A program made the translations under genes and the position numbers. A stretch of DNA of 64,000 nucleotides, taken from NCBI GenBank assembly GCA_004431415.1, contig QPMI01000642.1, positions 1 through 64,000 on the forward strand, read 5' to 3'. Of this stretch, positions 45,501-57,348 are shown one piece after another (the stretch's first letter is position 1; each line of letters starts with the position of its first letter). The stretch is from Cyanophora paradoxa (lineage: Eukaryota > Glaucocystophyceae > Cyanophorales > Cyanophoraceae). Under the pieces are notes generated by a model. It ran no database searches. It was not told the DNA's origin and saw nothing but the letters and a program-made list of their open reading frames with translations.

Positions 45501-48500
45501 CAACGCGCACATGTACGTCAGTCGAAGCCGCTTTGGTGTGCCCGGGCCGACGCCGCGCACGCGCGACGGACCTCGAAGAGGGCCCTGTCGTGCTGGGAGA
45601 TCGCGCGCTCCTCGCGCCAGCTGACGCAGAGGACGCCCGTGAGCGCGCCGCAGAAGCCCGTCCCACGGGTCATCCCGAAGCGGATGCCCAGCGCCCGCAG
45701 CCTGTCCCTCAGAAGCGCCATTTGCTCCTGCAGCGATGACGCATACGTATACAATCAGCACAGTGCGCCGACTGATCATGAAGTACAGTTTTGCAAATCA
45801 ATCGTCATGATTGCGAAAAACATGCAATCGGCGACGGGTCGGACCGGGTCTTCGCCAGGGCCCCCGCTGTCGATGCCGGGTAGGAACGCCTCCCAATCCT
45901 GCACGGTTACTGTGTGCACTGGCTGTCCGTAGTGCAGACGCTGGCAGACGCGCTCAGCGAAGCTATACATGTACGCGGATTCGTGTAGCAAAGAGGCCGG
46001 ACCCGTATCCGGTGCGCGTGCGCCGATAGGTCCTGCAGCGGCGACTCCACAAGAGGCTCACTTGGGCCCTCTTTCAAGTGCAAGACCTGCGACGCCGGCA
46101 TCGATATCGCCGAACGCAAAAGCGCATGCAGATGCGCCTTCGTTTTCGCGGGCGAGCGTTGACGGACCCGGAACTCCTGGGGCAGGCCGAAGAGGCAGTG
46201 GATGGCCACGCAGTCGGCGTCGAAGAGCTCGCGGACCCGCGACGCAGTCTCGACGGCGATCTCGCGCAGGCCCCGCTTCGAGCAGATGCCGGCGGAGATG
46301 TCGCGAACAAGGGCCTGCGCGAGTGCCCGCGAGGCTTTGGCACGCACGCTTCGGGCGAATTGAGGCTTGCAAAAGCAGCGCTAGCTGCAGCACCTCGGAG
46401 CGCAGGCGGTGCTCGAGCGCAGTCGTGCGTGCTGCGTACTGCGCATGCGAGGAGTACAAAATTATGCGAGGTCCACGCAGGTGAGAATTGAACGCAGAGC
46501 AAGGAGCGGCGAACCTCGATCTGCAGGAGCTTGTTCTTTTCCTCCAGATCGTTAAGGATAGTGGCCTGGCCGATGGCGCAGCCGACCACATCACAGACGG
46601 ACTGCCGAAGAATGGCCGCGAGTCATGTTAACAAGCAAAGTGCTAATGAGGATATCGATGAAGAAGGCGCTGCGAAATGAAGTCAAGATCAAGATTAATG
46701 AACCGCCTGCTGACCTCGAACAAGGAAACTTCGTGGCTTGAAATATCACGCTGTGTACCCCAGAAGAGGCCGATGGCCCCCGTACAGCGCCCGTCGAATT
46801 CCGTCGCCCGAACCATGCCGACCACGACGCCGCTGGCCCTTAGAGAGCTTAAGTAGGCATCCATTCGCTCCTGTGCACGCGCCGGTGTTCGCCAACGAAC
46901 AATATCGTTAACGGACCAAAAGGGTCTAGACTATATTAGTCGCGAAACGCACCGGGGCATCCCCCGGGCCGCCCCCGTCAAATTCAGGAATGTAAGAGTC
47001 CCAGTCGCTTCGGACGATGGTTCGGACCGGCTGCTGAAGCAGACGCTGCTCCCATGCCCAAATTCAGCAGAGCGGATTGGCCATTTGCATACGCAACACG
47101 AGCTTAAAAACAATAGATATCGTACCGCAAGACGATGTGCATGTACAGGCGTGATCGTCGGGGGCGATATTGATTTCACAAGCACCTCGCGTGGTGCCTT
47201 CCCGCCTACGGCCTGTGCAGGCACATTGGAAGTGTAAGAACACCAAAAGTCGAGATTCATTCTTCGCGGTCATTCTTCGGACCAGAAACTCTTGCGGAAG
47301 ACCGATGAGGTAGTGGATGGCGACGAAGTCAGCGTCGAAGAGCTCGCCAACCCGCGACGCCGTCTCGTTTGCGATGTCCCGCAGGCTCCGCTTCGAGCGG
47401 ATGCCGGCAGAAATGTCGCGGTGGAGGGCCTGCGCGAGGAAAATTGCAGGCGATTGTTCGAACCCCGATCGCGATCGCGAGCAGCACCCGAATCTGATTT
47501 CGAGTATCAATTAGTTCAAATTTCTAACCTCGGAGCGGAGGCGACGCTCGAGCAGCGCGGTCCGATCGGCATACTGAGCGGGCTTCACAAAGCGAGTCGC
47601 GAACAGCCATCAAAGCTCGAGAACCTCTCGTTGCAGCATTCGGTTCTTCTCCTCAAGGTCCTGCAGCGTCTGCGCCTGTCCAATTGCGCCTCCCACCGCA
47701 TCGCACACCGACTGCAAGAATTCGAAGAATTCATGATCAGTTGAATGCATACGTAAAGAAGAAATGGCGATATTGCGCAAGCGAACGTTAACCTCGAAAA
47801 GGGCAATCTCGTGCGGCGAAATTTCGCGCTCCGTCGGCCACATAACCGAGACGGCGCCCGTCGGCGCGCCGGTGAACTCCGTTTTGCGAACCATGCCGAA
47901 GGAAGATCCCGCCAGTCGAATTTCATCTCTCAGCAGCTGCATTTGCTCCTTTAATCGAAAAGGGCAAACATGAGCGAATGCGGCAGCGCCAGCGGAGCAA
48001 CGCCGAGGAGGACTGCACCGGGTCTTCTCCAGGGCCGCCTTCATCGAAGTCCGGAATAAACGCATCCCAGTCGTTGCGTACGATGGTGCAGAGCGGCTGG
48101 TGCAAGAGACGCTGCAAACCATGACCGATCGCGAGGGAATGATCATTTACAAAGTCACACCCATGATAATGAATTGAATGTTGATAGCACGATCTAGGGG
48201 CGAACCTGGATCCGGTAAGCCACCACGGGTGGCCCAAGCGGAGGCGACTCTTCTACAAGCAGCCGCGGCTCGTCGTCGTCAGAGGCGGTTTTCACAACGA
48301 TGACCTACGACTGAGGTATTCAAAGCGGACTCTAACAGGGCTGCAGACGGTCGCGAACCCTGAATTCTTGGGGAAGGCCGACCAGACACTGAACAGCCAC
48401 ACAACACGCATCGAAAAGCTCCCGAACGCGCAGCGCCGTATCCACGGCGATCGCGCGAAGAGAGCGCTTCGATCGGATGTCCTTCGCTATGTCCCGAAGC

Positions 48501-50457
48501 AGAGCCTGTGCGAAAAGGTTAATTTTAAATAACCACGGAAGATTCTAAATCACAAACACGCGAACGAAGAATAAATGGAGAACGCGCGGTTTAATTTGGG
48601 GTAACGAGGAATAAATCGCAAATAGATGCACTTCCGAGCGAAGGCGGCGCTCCAGTAACGCCGTTCGCGTGGCGTGCTGCGCATCGATATCCCGACGCAT
48701 CGTGCACGTGCGTTAGACACGGCGAAACCCTGGGTCGGGAGCTACCACTCGATATTTAGAAGGCGCGCCTCTATCTCCAGGAGCCTGTTCTTCTCCTCGA
48801 GGTCGCTGAGCAGCCGGTCCTGCGCGACCGCGTGCCCGAGCTGGTCGCAGACGGCCCCGAACAGGTCGCCCTCGTGCGGCGCGACCGAGTCGCGCGCCTC
48901 CAGCCAGCCGACGGTGACCTGCCCCGTGACCTGGAAATTTCGAAATCATGATCAGCTGCAGCGGCAGGACGGGAACGAGACTCAAAACTCGAAGCGCGGC
49001 TCACCGAGCCCGCGAAGTCCGTGGAGCGAGCGAGGATGGAGCGGAAGCCGACGAGGGAAATGGCGGCGCGGACCTCCGCCAGCGCCTCGGGCCCCTGCGC
49101 GAGTTCAAATCTTAGGGCCCCTCAGGTTCGGACAAGGAAAGCGCCGCGGTTCGCGCCTGCGGCCCGCCCTCGTCGAGCTCGGGCATCCGCTCGCCGCAGT
49201 CGGGGACGAAGAAGGTCCGGTTCGGCTGCTCCAGAACCCGCTGCACGTGCGTGAGATTGCAGCCGCCCCGGCACCGCCTTCAGAGAAGGCGGTGCGAGGG
49301 TCGATGACCGCGATCGCGATCGCGAGCCGCGGGCGGACCTGGATGCGGTGCCGGACGAGGGGCGGCAGCTGCGCGACCCCGGGGAGCTCGTCGCGCGACG
49401 AGGAGGGCACCTCGAGGTCGCCCCGCCTCCAGCAGAGCTGGAGCTCCTTGATCTTGGACGAGTCGGACCGGATCAGCAGGACCTGAAATTAGAGTTCATT
49501 CATGTCAGCTTATGAAACCAACCTGAGAACGGAGATTAAAGGGGCCGAGCGCCAGAACCTTCACAAAATCCGCTGAAAGCAGATCGCGGAGCCTGCCGAC
49601 GGCGATCCGGAGCACCTCCTGGAGGCCGGAACCCCGCACCCTGCCTCGCAGATTATTCTGAATGACTGAAATCCCATCTGTTCAAGCGCGGAAGGGACGC
49701 ACGTCTGCATGCGCATGCAGCGCGAGATGTCCCGGTACACTGCTTCGGCTTCCACGCGCCGGCGGAGCTCGAGCGACTCGGCTGGCTGCTGCGCTTCGAC
49801 GTTGTCCTGAGCGTTCGGCCTGAGTGCCAAGCTGACGGCCACTGCGAAAGGACCGAGGCCAGATCAGACGCAAGGCGAGCTTGATATAGAAAGAGATTCG
49901 AGACGACTCGCCGCTCTCAGCGGCCACCCGAAGAACGCGATCGCCGTCGCTGGACAGGGCGCGGCCCGTCTGCCCCCAGTGCACGGCAACAAGGGCCCAC
50001 GCCTGCAAACGTTTAATTTGTGACGAAATTAGATCTAGATCAGAAACGCGAAGCAAGAAGCCACGGGAGGTCGCACGGTTTCGAACGCGATGCAGACCCG
50101 CCACGCGCATGTTCCCGCCTGCAACTCCGAGGCGATCTCCCTTGCACGTGACGCCGGGACCCCGCGCGCCCGAAGGGTTGCCGTCGCGTCCGCTTCACGA
50201 ACGGTCGCTTGCGCGTCGGGGCACTTCGAATTTACAAGCTCGAGCAGCTCGGAAGGGTATTCTGCGTCACCGCCCTCGCTGCGACCGATCGAATTCATGA
50301 TCAGCAACTGCACGCGCAATCTGGCGAGCTTACGCTTGAGCTCATGATCAACGTCGACGCACGCGAGACGGAGTGGAGGAATGATGTGCTCGCCCGCATC
50401 TATATGAGGGACGCGCTCCGGGACAAGGTGTAGGACGAACACGCGCTCGGCGCTCAT
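39514..50457 (-). CDS. Hybrid histidine kinase with about six tandem GAF-like modules
   Basis: Read from 50457 on the - strand. An N-terminal helical region is followed by about six modules of roughly 1.1 kb (approximately 49.98-48.76, 48.76-47.61, 47.60-46.50, 46.48-45.40, 45.39-44.07 and 44.06-43.03 kb). Each has helix words like RDISAGIRSKRSLR, VRELFDAD.VAIH and GLPQEFRVR, then TGAVSV.W...ISPHEIALFEV, then a coil such as DLEEKNRMLQREV. A kinase core follows: phospho-acceptor His in THELRTPMQA (about 42965), an N-box VVNLIG (about 42140), and GTGLGLYISQGIA (about 41640). The C-terminus is a receiver domain: ILFAEDTP, FDVLLSDIM (about 40015, acceptor Asp), and KPVRAGELQ. Role: sensing small ligands or light through GAF modules and passing phosphate His to Asp. 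Many short introns interrupt it; exact borders are not resolved. The start ATG at 50457 is the best candidate. Confidence 0.7.
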
Positions 50458-51166
50458 TTTCTCTCGCAGTCTCTCTCCGAGCCTCGCCAGCGAGCAGCTG
50501 TGCCCGCGAGGCGTGCGTCAACGACGAGAACGCCGCGAAAAAACATTCGCGCACCGATCGACGCCAGCAGGAGCGACGTCGACGGCACGGCACCCGCAGG
50601 CGCCCGCTGAAAGGCCGAGCAACGACGCGAACTCGCGCGCGACGCTCGCGTCGAGCTCGGGTGGCGCCGGCTCTTCGTGCGTCATTTGGCGGCGCTGCCG
50701 GTACCGGTGCGCGCGCTGCAGCCAGCGCCCGAGAAGAAGGAACGAGAGAGAATCGGAGAATTTCGAAGGGGGATCTCGGAGGGGAGAAGCAGGAAGAAGT
50801 TCGAGGAGGCCTTAAGGGGGGAGGGAGAATTCGAGAACGAGAAGGGAAAAGGGAGAGATCGAAAGAAGGGAGGGGGGAAAGGGGGGGGGGGGAAAGGGGA
50901 CTCGCGCGCGATAGGAGCTCGAGGGAGAAAATCGAATTCGGGAATTCGAGAATTCGAGGAGAAATTTCGAGAATTCGGGAGGGAAGGGGCGGGAGAAGGG
51001 AGGGGGGGGGGGGGGGGGGGGGGGGGCGGGGCTCTCGAACAGAGGAGCAGCACAAACGTAATCAAAATCAAGACGCCTCGAATAATTTTTGCAATATCAC
51101 AATCTAGCAAGCAGATTTGAATTGTTAAGCGATAATTAAGGGCAGGGTCGATGAGCTGATCTGGGG
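50458..51166. other. G-rich spacer upstream of the kinase gene
   Basis: This should contain the kinase promoter. From 50740 to 51030 the + strand is purine-rich (GGGAGAAGGG, GAATTCGAGAATTCGAGG) and ends in a run of 25 G (51002-51026). From 51040 it is more balanced. Long frames on both strands here are low-complexity artefacts. Confidence 0.45.
51002..51026 (+). repeat. 25-base G run
   Basis: Uninterrupted run of 25 G, within a longer polypurine tract. Confidence 0.9.
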
Positions 51167-54100
51167 CTAGTCCTCGGGGTCTGGCTGGAACAGCTCGTCG
51201 TTCACCTCCTCCTGCTGCGCCTCCGGATCCTCGGGGGCGTCCTCCGCGCCCTCCGTTGCTTGGGCGGGAGGCGGCGGCGGCGCGAGCGGCGGCGGCGGCG
51301 GAGAGGAGTGCGTGGGGGGCGGCGAGGCGGCCGGCTGCGGGGCCATGCCCCCCGGGGCGGGCGAGTCGTGGGGCGGCTGTGTGCTGCGGGCGCGCCGCTC
51401 GGCGTCCCAGACGGCGAGCGTGGAGGCCCGCCGCTTCTCCCGGCGCCGCTCCCGCTCCGCCCACATCGCGTCCGCCCGCGCCCGCAGCGTGTCCGGCGCC
51501 TTCAGCGCCGGGTCCCCCTGGATCTTCCGCAGCACCCTGCGCCCCGCAAACCCCCGTCCGAGCTCAGCTTGGCCCCGAGAGGCGACCGGGAGAAGGCTGG
51601 GAGCGGCGCACGCGGGGGCCGCCTCGAGGATCTGGCCGTAGAAGGTCCGGATCACGTCGTGCAGCGGCTGCGGGGGCGTGAGGGGGCCGGCGCGGGGCGC
51701 GGGGCGCGGGCCGGGCGCGGGCGGGGCGGGCCTTGGCCGCCGCGTTGGGGATCTTGGCCATGCCGAGCCGGACCACGGCCTCCTCGAAGTCCCTGCCCGG
51801 GCGCGCCCACCGCCGTCAGGCCTAGGGGCCCGCCCCTGGGCTGCCCAGCGGCGCGGGCGGGTGGGCGGGCGCACTCGAACTGGAGCTCGGTGGGGTCGCT
51901 CGCGTCGAGGGCGCCCATCGCCTCCAGCAGCTCCGCGTCCGTCACCTGCCCCCGAGTGAGCGCCCGGCCGGCCGGTGGGCCGGGAGGGCGCCGCGCGCGC
52001 GCGCCTCGCCGTCCGGGGGCGGCTTGCCGAGGTGGACGTAGGGGTCCTTCTGCGCCAGCACGAACGCGTCCTGCAGCTGCGCCCCCGCCCCCGCCCTCAG
52101 CCCCCGCCGCCCGCACCGGCAGCTTGAGGTGGGCGCGCGCGCTCGCGAGCGCGCGCGCCTCCTTGACGGTCAAGACGTCGTCGACCAGCTTGAAGAACTG
52201 CGGGCGGGCGGGCGGGCGGGCGGGCGGGCGTCAGCCGCGGGCCGGGCGGGGGCGGTGGGGCCGGCGGTCCTCGCGCCTCGGCGAAGGCGTTGAACTCGCG
52301 GAAGGACATGGTGACGAGCTTCGGGTGGTCGCGGCTCCCCTGCTGCCAGTCCAGCATCGAGAAGGTCCGGAAGATCTCCACCATCTGCCCCCGGAACTCC
52401 CCCACCACCGCCTGCCCGCAGAGCCCCGTCAGAGGGCGCGGCAAGGGGCGGGCGGGCGGGCGGGCCTGGGTTTCGCGGCGGAGGAACTCGAACTTGAGGG
52501 CCGCCTCGTCGTCCACGCGCGCGTTCGGCACCAGCAGCTCCTCGTACGCCGCACGCACCCGCTCCCCCAGCACGGGCGTCTTCCGGAACTGCGACGGACG
52601 AGGGGCTCGGCCGGCGCGGGGGCGGGGGCGGGGGCGCGCCGCGCCGCCTGCCCTGCTCCCTCGCGCGCGCACCCGCTCGTGGCCCATGCGGACGATCGTG
52701 GCGAGGAACTCGTGCATCATGCTGGGGGCGCGTGAGGCGGGGAGGGCGCGCGGGCGGGCGCGGGCGGGCGCGGGCGGGCGCGGGGGCGGGCCGCACCAGG
52801 AGGCCTTCGAGTTGCCCTCCGTCGACTCGTCCTCGATGGGGACGCCGTTCTGGTCGATCTCCCGATTCGCCGTGATGTACTGGCGGGCGGCGTGTCGGAA
52901 GGGCGGAGCGCGGCAAGCACGCGTGCGGGGCGGGCGGGCGGTCGGGCGGGCGGGCGCGGCGCACGATGATGTCGATGATGGCTGCGGGGCGGGGAAGAAG
53001 GAGCACAGCGCGCGCGGCCGTCAGGCCGGCGAGAGAGGCGCGAGGGCAGCCGCGGCGGCGGCGGCGCGCGGCGGGCGCACCCTTCGTCAGGGTCGAGTTT
53101 TCGAAGCGGCAGTCCTTCACGAAGTTGAGCCACTCGCGCTTCTCTGCGCCCCGGCACCGGCCCCGGCGTCGGCGTCGGCGTCGAGCCGGGGCGGGGAGGG
53201 GCGGGGCGTTGCCCCGGGCGCTCGGCGCGGACCGACGGTGAAGAGGGGGTCGGCGGTGATGTAGGCTGTCCCGATCTTCGCCACCGCCGGCGTCTCTATC
53301 CTCGCGTAGAACTGCAGCCGCGGCGCGGCCGGCGCCGTCGGAAAGGGGCGCGGGGCGCGCGGCGCGCCGGCCTCCCCCCCCCCCCCCCCCCCCCCCCCCG
53401 GCGGACTGACCTTGAAGACGCGGCGGGTGTAGAAGTAGAAGCGCCAGAGGAGCTGCCGGAGCTGCGCCTCCTGCTGCGCCGACTCGTCCTTGCGCCGCGG
53501 CAGCAGGTCCTTCAGGTATATGTTCCTGTACACCTCTGCGCCCCCGCGCGCGCGGCGCCGTCGTCGACTGCGGCGCGGATTCTGCGCCCGGGGGCGGGGG
53601 CGGGGGCCGCACCCTCGAACTCCTCCTTGATCGTCTTGCGGACCTCGGGCGGGGTCTGCGGGGGCGGCTCGGGCGGGAGCTCGACGGCCGGCGGCGGCGG
53701 CGAGGCGGGCCGCCAGTCGAAGTCGAGGGCGTCTCCCCTCCGGGGACCTGCGCGGCGCGTCGGAACGCCGGCCCGCCGGGGAGAAGCGGGGAGCTGCGCC
53801 GGCGCACGGGAGACGTAGTAGAAGCGGTCGCGGCGGAGGCGCGAGACCATGGAGATGAACGTGTTTCCTAGGAGGGCTGCGCGCCGAACGGATCGAGGGG
53901 ACTCAGGATGGGGCGCGGGGCGGGGCGGGGCGGGGGCGAGGCGCGCGTTCGAAGGGGTTGGAGTTGAGAGCGTCCTGGAAGGCGGCGGCGGCGTGCGACC
54001 AGTCCTTCGAGCGCGCGCACTCGCCGCCCTCCTTGATAGCGCTCTGCGGGCGGGTCAAGGGGCGAAGGCGCGCGGCCGCGCCGCTTAGCTGCGGGGCCGC

Positions 54101-54628
54101 GCCGCGCGAGCCGCGCACCTTGACCTGCCGCGGGCTCATGCGGACGGTGCGCTGCGGCTCTGCGTTGGCGGCGCGGATGAATGTAGAGAGCTTGCGGGGG
54201 CGCACGGGAGAGAGGGCATCGAGGGCGAGGCAACTCCTGCTCCCCTGCATGGCGGAGCCGATCTTGAGCTGCACGTCGTCGTAGTCGAAGCCATCGTGCG
54301 CCGTGGCTGCGTTTGAGATGCGTAGCGCGTCATCTAACCGCAGGTGTGCATGCGAGTACTGCGCCAGCGAGTTAAGGATGCGAAGCGACCACGTCAGCAC
54401 TCAACAGGCGGCACGCGCGAAGCTCACCGAGAGGAGGTGCGGCTCGCTTTTGGACGTAGATCGAGGCGGGTCTAGCGGAGTGTTGCGCATGCTCTGCGAC
54501 TGTGAGGCGGGGCTCTTCGAGCCCGCGCGGCTTGGAGCGGTGGCCCCGACATCAATAACTGTAACAGCTGGTGGCGTTGGTGCCACGTTGATGACAACGG
54601 GCCCCTTCACGCTTGAGCTTGATGCCAT
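51167..54628 (-). CDS. Large protein of unknown function with TPR-like and EF-hand-like segments (multi-exon)
   Basis: The start at 54628 begins MASSSSVKGPVVINVA and exon 1 ends near 54430 at a GTGAGC donor. Following exons include YSHAHLRLDDALRISNAA, a TPR-like SKDWSHAAAAFQDALNSNPF, then SMVSRLRRDRFYYVS. Later exons include LRQLLWRFYFYTRRVFKV, FYARIETPAVAKIGTAYITA, YITANREIDQNGVPIEDEST, MVEIFRTFSMLDWQQGSRDH, KLVTMSFREFNAFAE and TELQFEDFEEAVVRLGMAK. The last two resemble EF-hand-like helices but lack a clear Ca-binding loop. The C-terminus is Pro/Gln/Glu-rich and ends DELFQPDPED at 51167. Introns are short, some rich in GGGCGGGC on the + strand. I do not recognise the family; a cytoskeletal or ciliary scaffold is one guess. 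Confidence 0.5.
53374..53399 (+). repeat. 26-base C run in an intron
   Basis: Uninterrupted C run (G on the coding strand) next to an exon ending FYFYTRRVFKV of the - strand gene. Confidence 0.9.
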
Positions 54629-54781
54629 CAGCGCTACCTTACACTAGGTTGCGCCAAACCCGCTGGCGCCCGCGGGGCTTCTGTCACTTGGGGTTGCGCT
54701 ATCTGGGAGAACCAGGGGTGTTCTGGAGCGCGAAGCAGGCTTCGCTGCAGTGCGGCTGCACTTTCGGAGGGGTACAGTTCG

Positions 54782-55797
54782 ATGGCCGCCTTCGTCGCCG
54801 CGGCCTCTGTGGCCGTGCTGCGCCCCTACGTGGCCCTAGAAAGCTCCGCCGTAGCACACAGAGCCGCCCCGCTCCGTGATCGGGCGGCGCCGATCGGGCG
54901 AGTTGGTTCGATATCTCGCTCCTTCTGCTTCGCGTGCGTCTCGGTGCGTACTCGCTTTGTTCGAGTTACAAGACGCGCGCTGAGAGTATCGCTCAGTCCA
55001 AGGCCTCGAGGAGCTGGGCGGGTCGCGCAGTGAGCTTTGCGGGCCGGTCTGGGGCGGCGCCGTCGCTGCCTTTCATCGTCCGGGCAGCCGAAAAGGGTGC
55101 AGATGATGACGCGGATGGTACGCCCTTTCCTCGATCCGCTGGGCCGCGCTACTGCTGCGCTCGCCGGCCCTGCACGAGGGCCGACGTACGCGGGCGATGC
55201 ATGCGCAGCGGCGATGGTGAAGGAGCTCTGGTCGAGCGTGAAGGCGATCGAGCGGCAGACTGGGGACCCCTTCCACCCCGACCTTTTGCAGCCGCTCTAC
55301 CAGATCGGCCTCGCCGCCAAGCGCGAGAAGAAGTGGGAGAAAGCCGTCGAGTGCTTCGAGCGCGTGCTTGACATCATCAATGAGCAGGTGACCTTCGCTC
55401 CCGCCGGCCACGCCCACTCCGTCGCGCCGCAAGCGCGAAGCCGAGCGCACCGACACCGCCGCAGGAGGGCACTGACGAGGGCGAGTTCCTTGCCGAGATT
55501 CTGGTGCCCCGATCCCTCCGCACGAGCCGCGCCCTTCCCCTCCTTCTCTCGAGCCGCGCCGCAGGAGCATATCGCGGACGTGTGCGAGGCGATGGGCGAC
55601 AACGCGACGGCCAACGAGATGCGCGAGGTGCGCATCTCATCATTCTGAGCGCCCGCTTGGGCCTTGTTGCCTCATTTCCGCACCAGTTTGCGAAGGAAGC
55701 CCGCTCCGCCGACGACGTCGGAACTGCTGCAACCGTGGTGTCCGGTGCGGCCGGGCTCAGCGGCTGGCGTAGCGTCTGCGGCGTATCAATTGGCTGA
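54782..55797 (+). CDS. TPR-like protein with possible N-terminal targeting sequence (five exons)
   Basis: Five exons splice cleanly with GT-AG introns and preserved frame: 54782-54943, 54997-55117, 55209-55387, 55565-55627 and 55687-55797. Introns are 53, 91, 177 and 59 nt. The first about 90 residues are rich in Ala, Arg and Ser with almost no acid until the end (MAAFVAAASVAVLRP..., PSLPFIVRAAEK), like an organelle transit peptide. The core has helical repeat features: LWSSVKAIERQTG, LLQPLYQIGLAAKREKKWEK, AVECFERVLDIINEQ, EHIADVCEAMGDNATANEMR. This is a tetratricopeptide-type arrangement, suggesting a protein-protein adaptor. The exact partner is unknown. The gene is divergent from the - strand gene starting at 54628, leaving a 153-bp shared promoter region. 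Confidence 0.65.
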
Positions 55798-56230
55798 CAT
55801 TCGTCTACGAGCAGAGGGAGAATCAAGCTAGCTCTCAAATCTTAGCCTTAGTAGTCTTGCCTTGATTCCAGCTTTGATATTAATATTTCGCGCCGGCGCC
55901 TCTACCATTTGGTTTTTGCACTTGCTTGCGAACATTGATGAATATGATGCTTCCATTTTGCTAACAGGCTAGTTTGTTTCAAAATTTCACATCAACTGCG
56001 TGCATTGCCACGATGCCACAGTGCATGCCGAAGTGCGCACGTGACTAATCGAGCCCGGCACTGCGCAGCCTCTGCTGAACCGCATAGCCACAGAAGCAAA
56101 CCGCTCGCGCTCGTCGGCAGCGGCGTCTGGTGCAGTGGAAGAGCCCACAATATCCATTAGCGATAATAAAGTACACCGCGGCCCGCCCCGCGGGGGCGCG
56201 GGGAAGGGCGGACACTATTCGGCGCGGACA
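55798..56230. other. Convergent intergenic region with 3' ends
   Basis: This is an AT-richer gap between the TPR-like gene (+) and the INO80 gene (-). It probably contains both poly(A) regions. No gene, RNA or repeat is seen. Confidence 0.5.
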
Positions 56231-56614
56231 CTACTCGTTGCGCTGGGGGAACCCGGGGAAGGAGGAGAAGGCGGGCGGGGGCACGTTCGGCATGCCGCCC
56301 ATGTTGGGCATCATGCCGGGGCCGCCGCCGAAGAGGCCGGGAGGCCCAAAGGGCGGGAAGGAGCCGAACGCCGGGCCCCCGGGGGGCTGCCAGGGCCCCC
56401 CCGGGCCCGGTAGGCCCATGCTGCGCCCGGGGGGAGGGGGAAGGGGAGCCCGAAGGGGGAGGGGAAGCCGGGGGGCCCGCCGAAGGCGCCCTCGAGGGGG
56501 CCCGGGCCGGGCTCCGGCTGCTGCTTCTGCTTCTTGGGCTTGGGCTTCTTGGGCTTGGGGGCCGGCGGGCCCGCCTCCTCGCCCTCGCCCGCCCCCTCCT
56601 CCAGGCCGCCCGCC

Positions 56615-56652
<38 letters not shown>

Positions 56653-57348
56653 CTCGCCGCCGTCGCCGTCGCCGTCGGCGTCCTTCTTCTTGCGCTTGCC
56701 CGGCTTCTTCTTCTTCTTGGGGGCGTCCCCGTCCCCGGCCAGGGCCCCCGGGCCAGCGTCCGGCGGCACCAGCGACGAGGGGGACGGGCTGGGGCCCGCC
56801 AGGCCCGCCGGCTCCAGCCCCGCGCCCTCCGTCTTCGGCTTCTTCGGGCGCGGCTTCTTCGGCTTCTTCGGCTTGTCGCCCTCCCCGGCCCCCGCCGCCG
56901 CCGCCGCCATCGGGACGGGGCCGCCGAGGGGCACGGGCCCCGGGAGCGCCCCCGGCCCCTCCTTCGCCTCCTTAGGCTCCTTCGGCTTTTTCGGCGCCCG
57001 CGGCTTCTTCGGCTTGGGGGCCGGCGCCCCCGCCCCTTCCGCCCCGTCCTGCCCACCCGCCGATCCGCCCGGCGATCCGTTCGCGGCCGCGGCCGCCGCC
57101 GCTGCTGCCGCTGCTGCCGCCGCCTTGGCGGGGTCCTTGGGGACCTTGGGCTTGCGGGGCTTCTTAAGCTTTCCGCCAGCGGCGGCCGCCGCGTCGCTGC
57201 CCGCGACGGACGCCTCGCCCGCCTCGCTCGGCTGCGCCGACCCTTCCCCTCCCGCCGCCGCCGCCCCCGCCGCCGCCGCCGCCGCCAGCTCCTTCGGCAC
57301 CTTCGGCTTCTGCGCGAGCGGCGGCTCAGCTCTCGAGCGGCGAGACAC
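56231..57348 (-). other. Lys-Pro-rich and Gly/Pro-rich tail exon, probably the INO80 C-terminus
   Basis: It encodes repeats of [24 protein letters not shown] and poly-Ala, then a Gly/Phe/Met-rich end ([14 protein letters not shown]) stopping at 56231. A short intron of about 65 nt (near 57330-57395) would join it to the preceding INO80 exon, which already ends in [14 protein letters not shown] 1-base change of frame near 56430, beside a C run, is needed to reach the last stop. Alternatively it is a separate Lys-rich nuclear protein. Confidence 0.5.
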
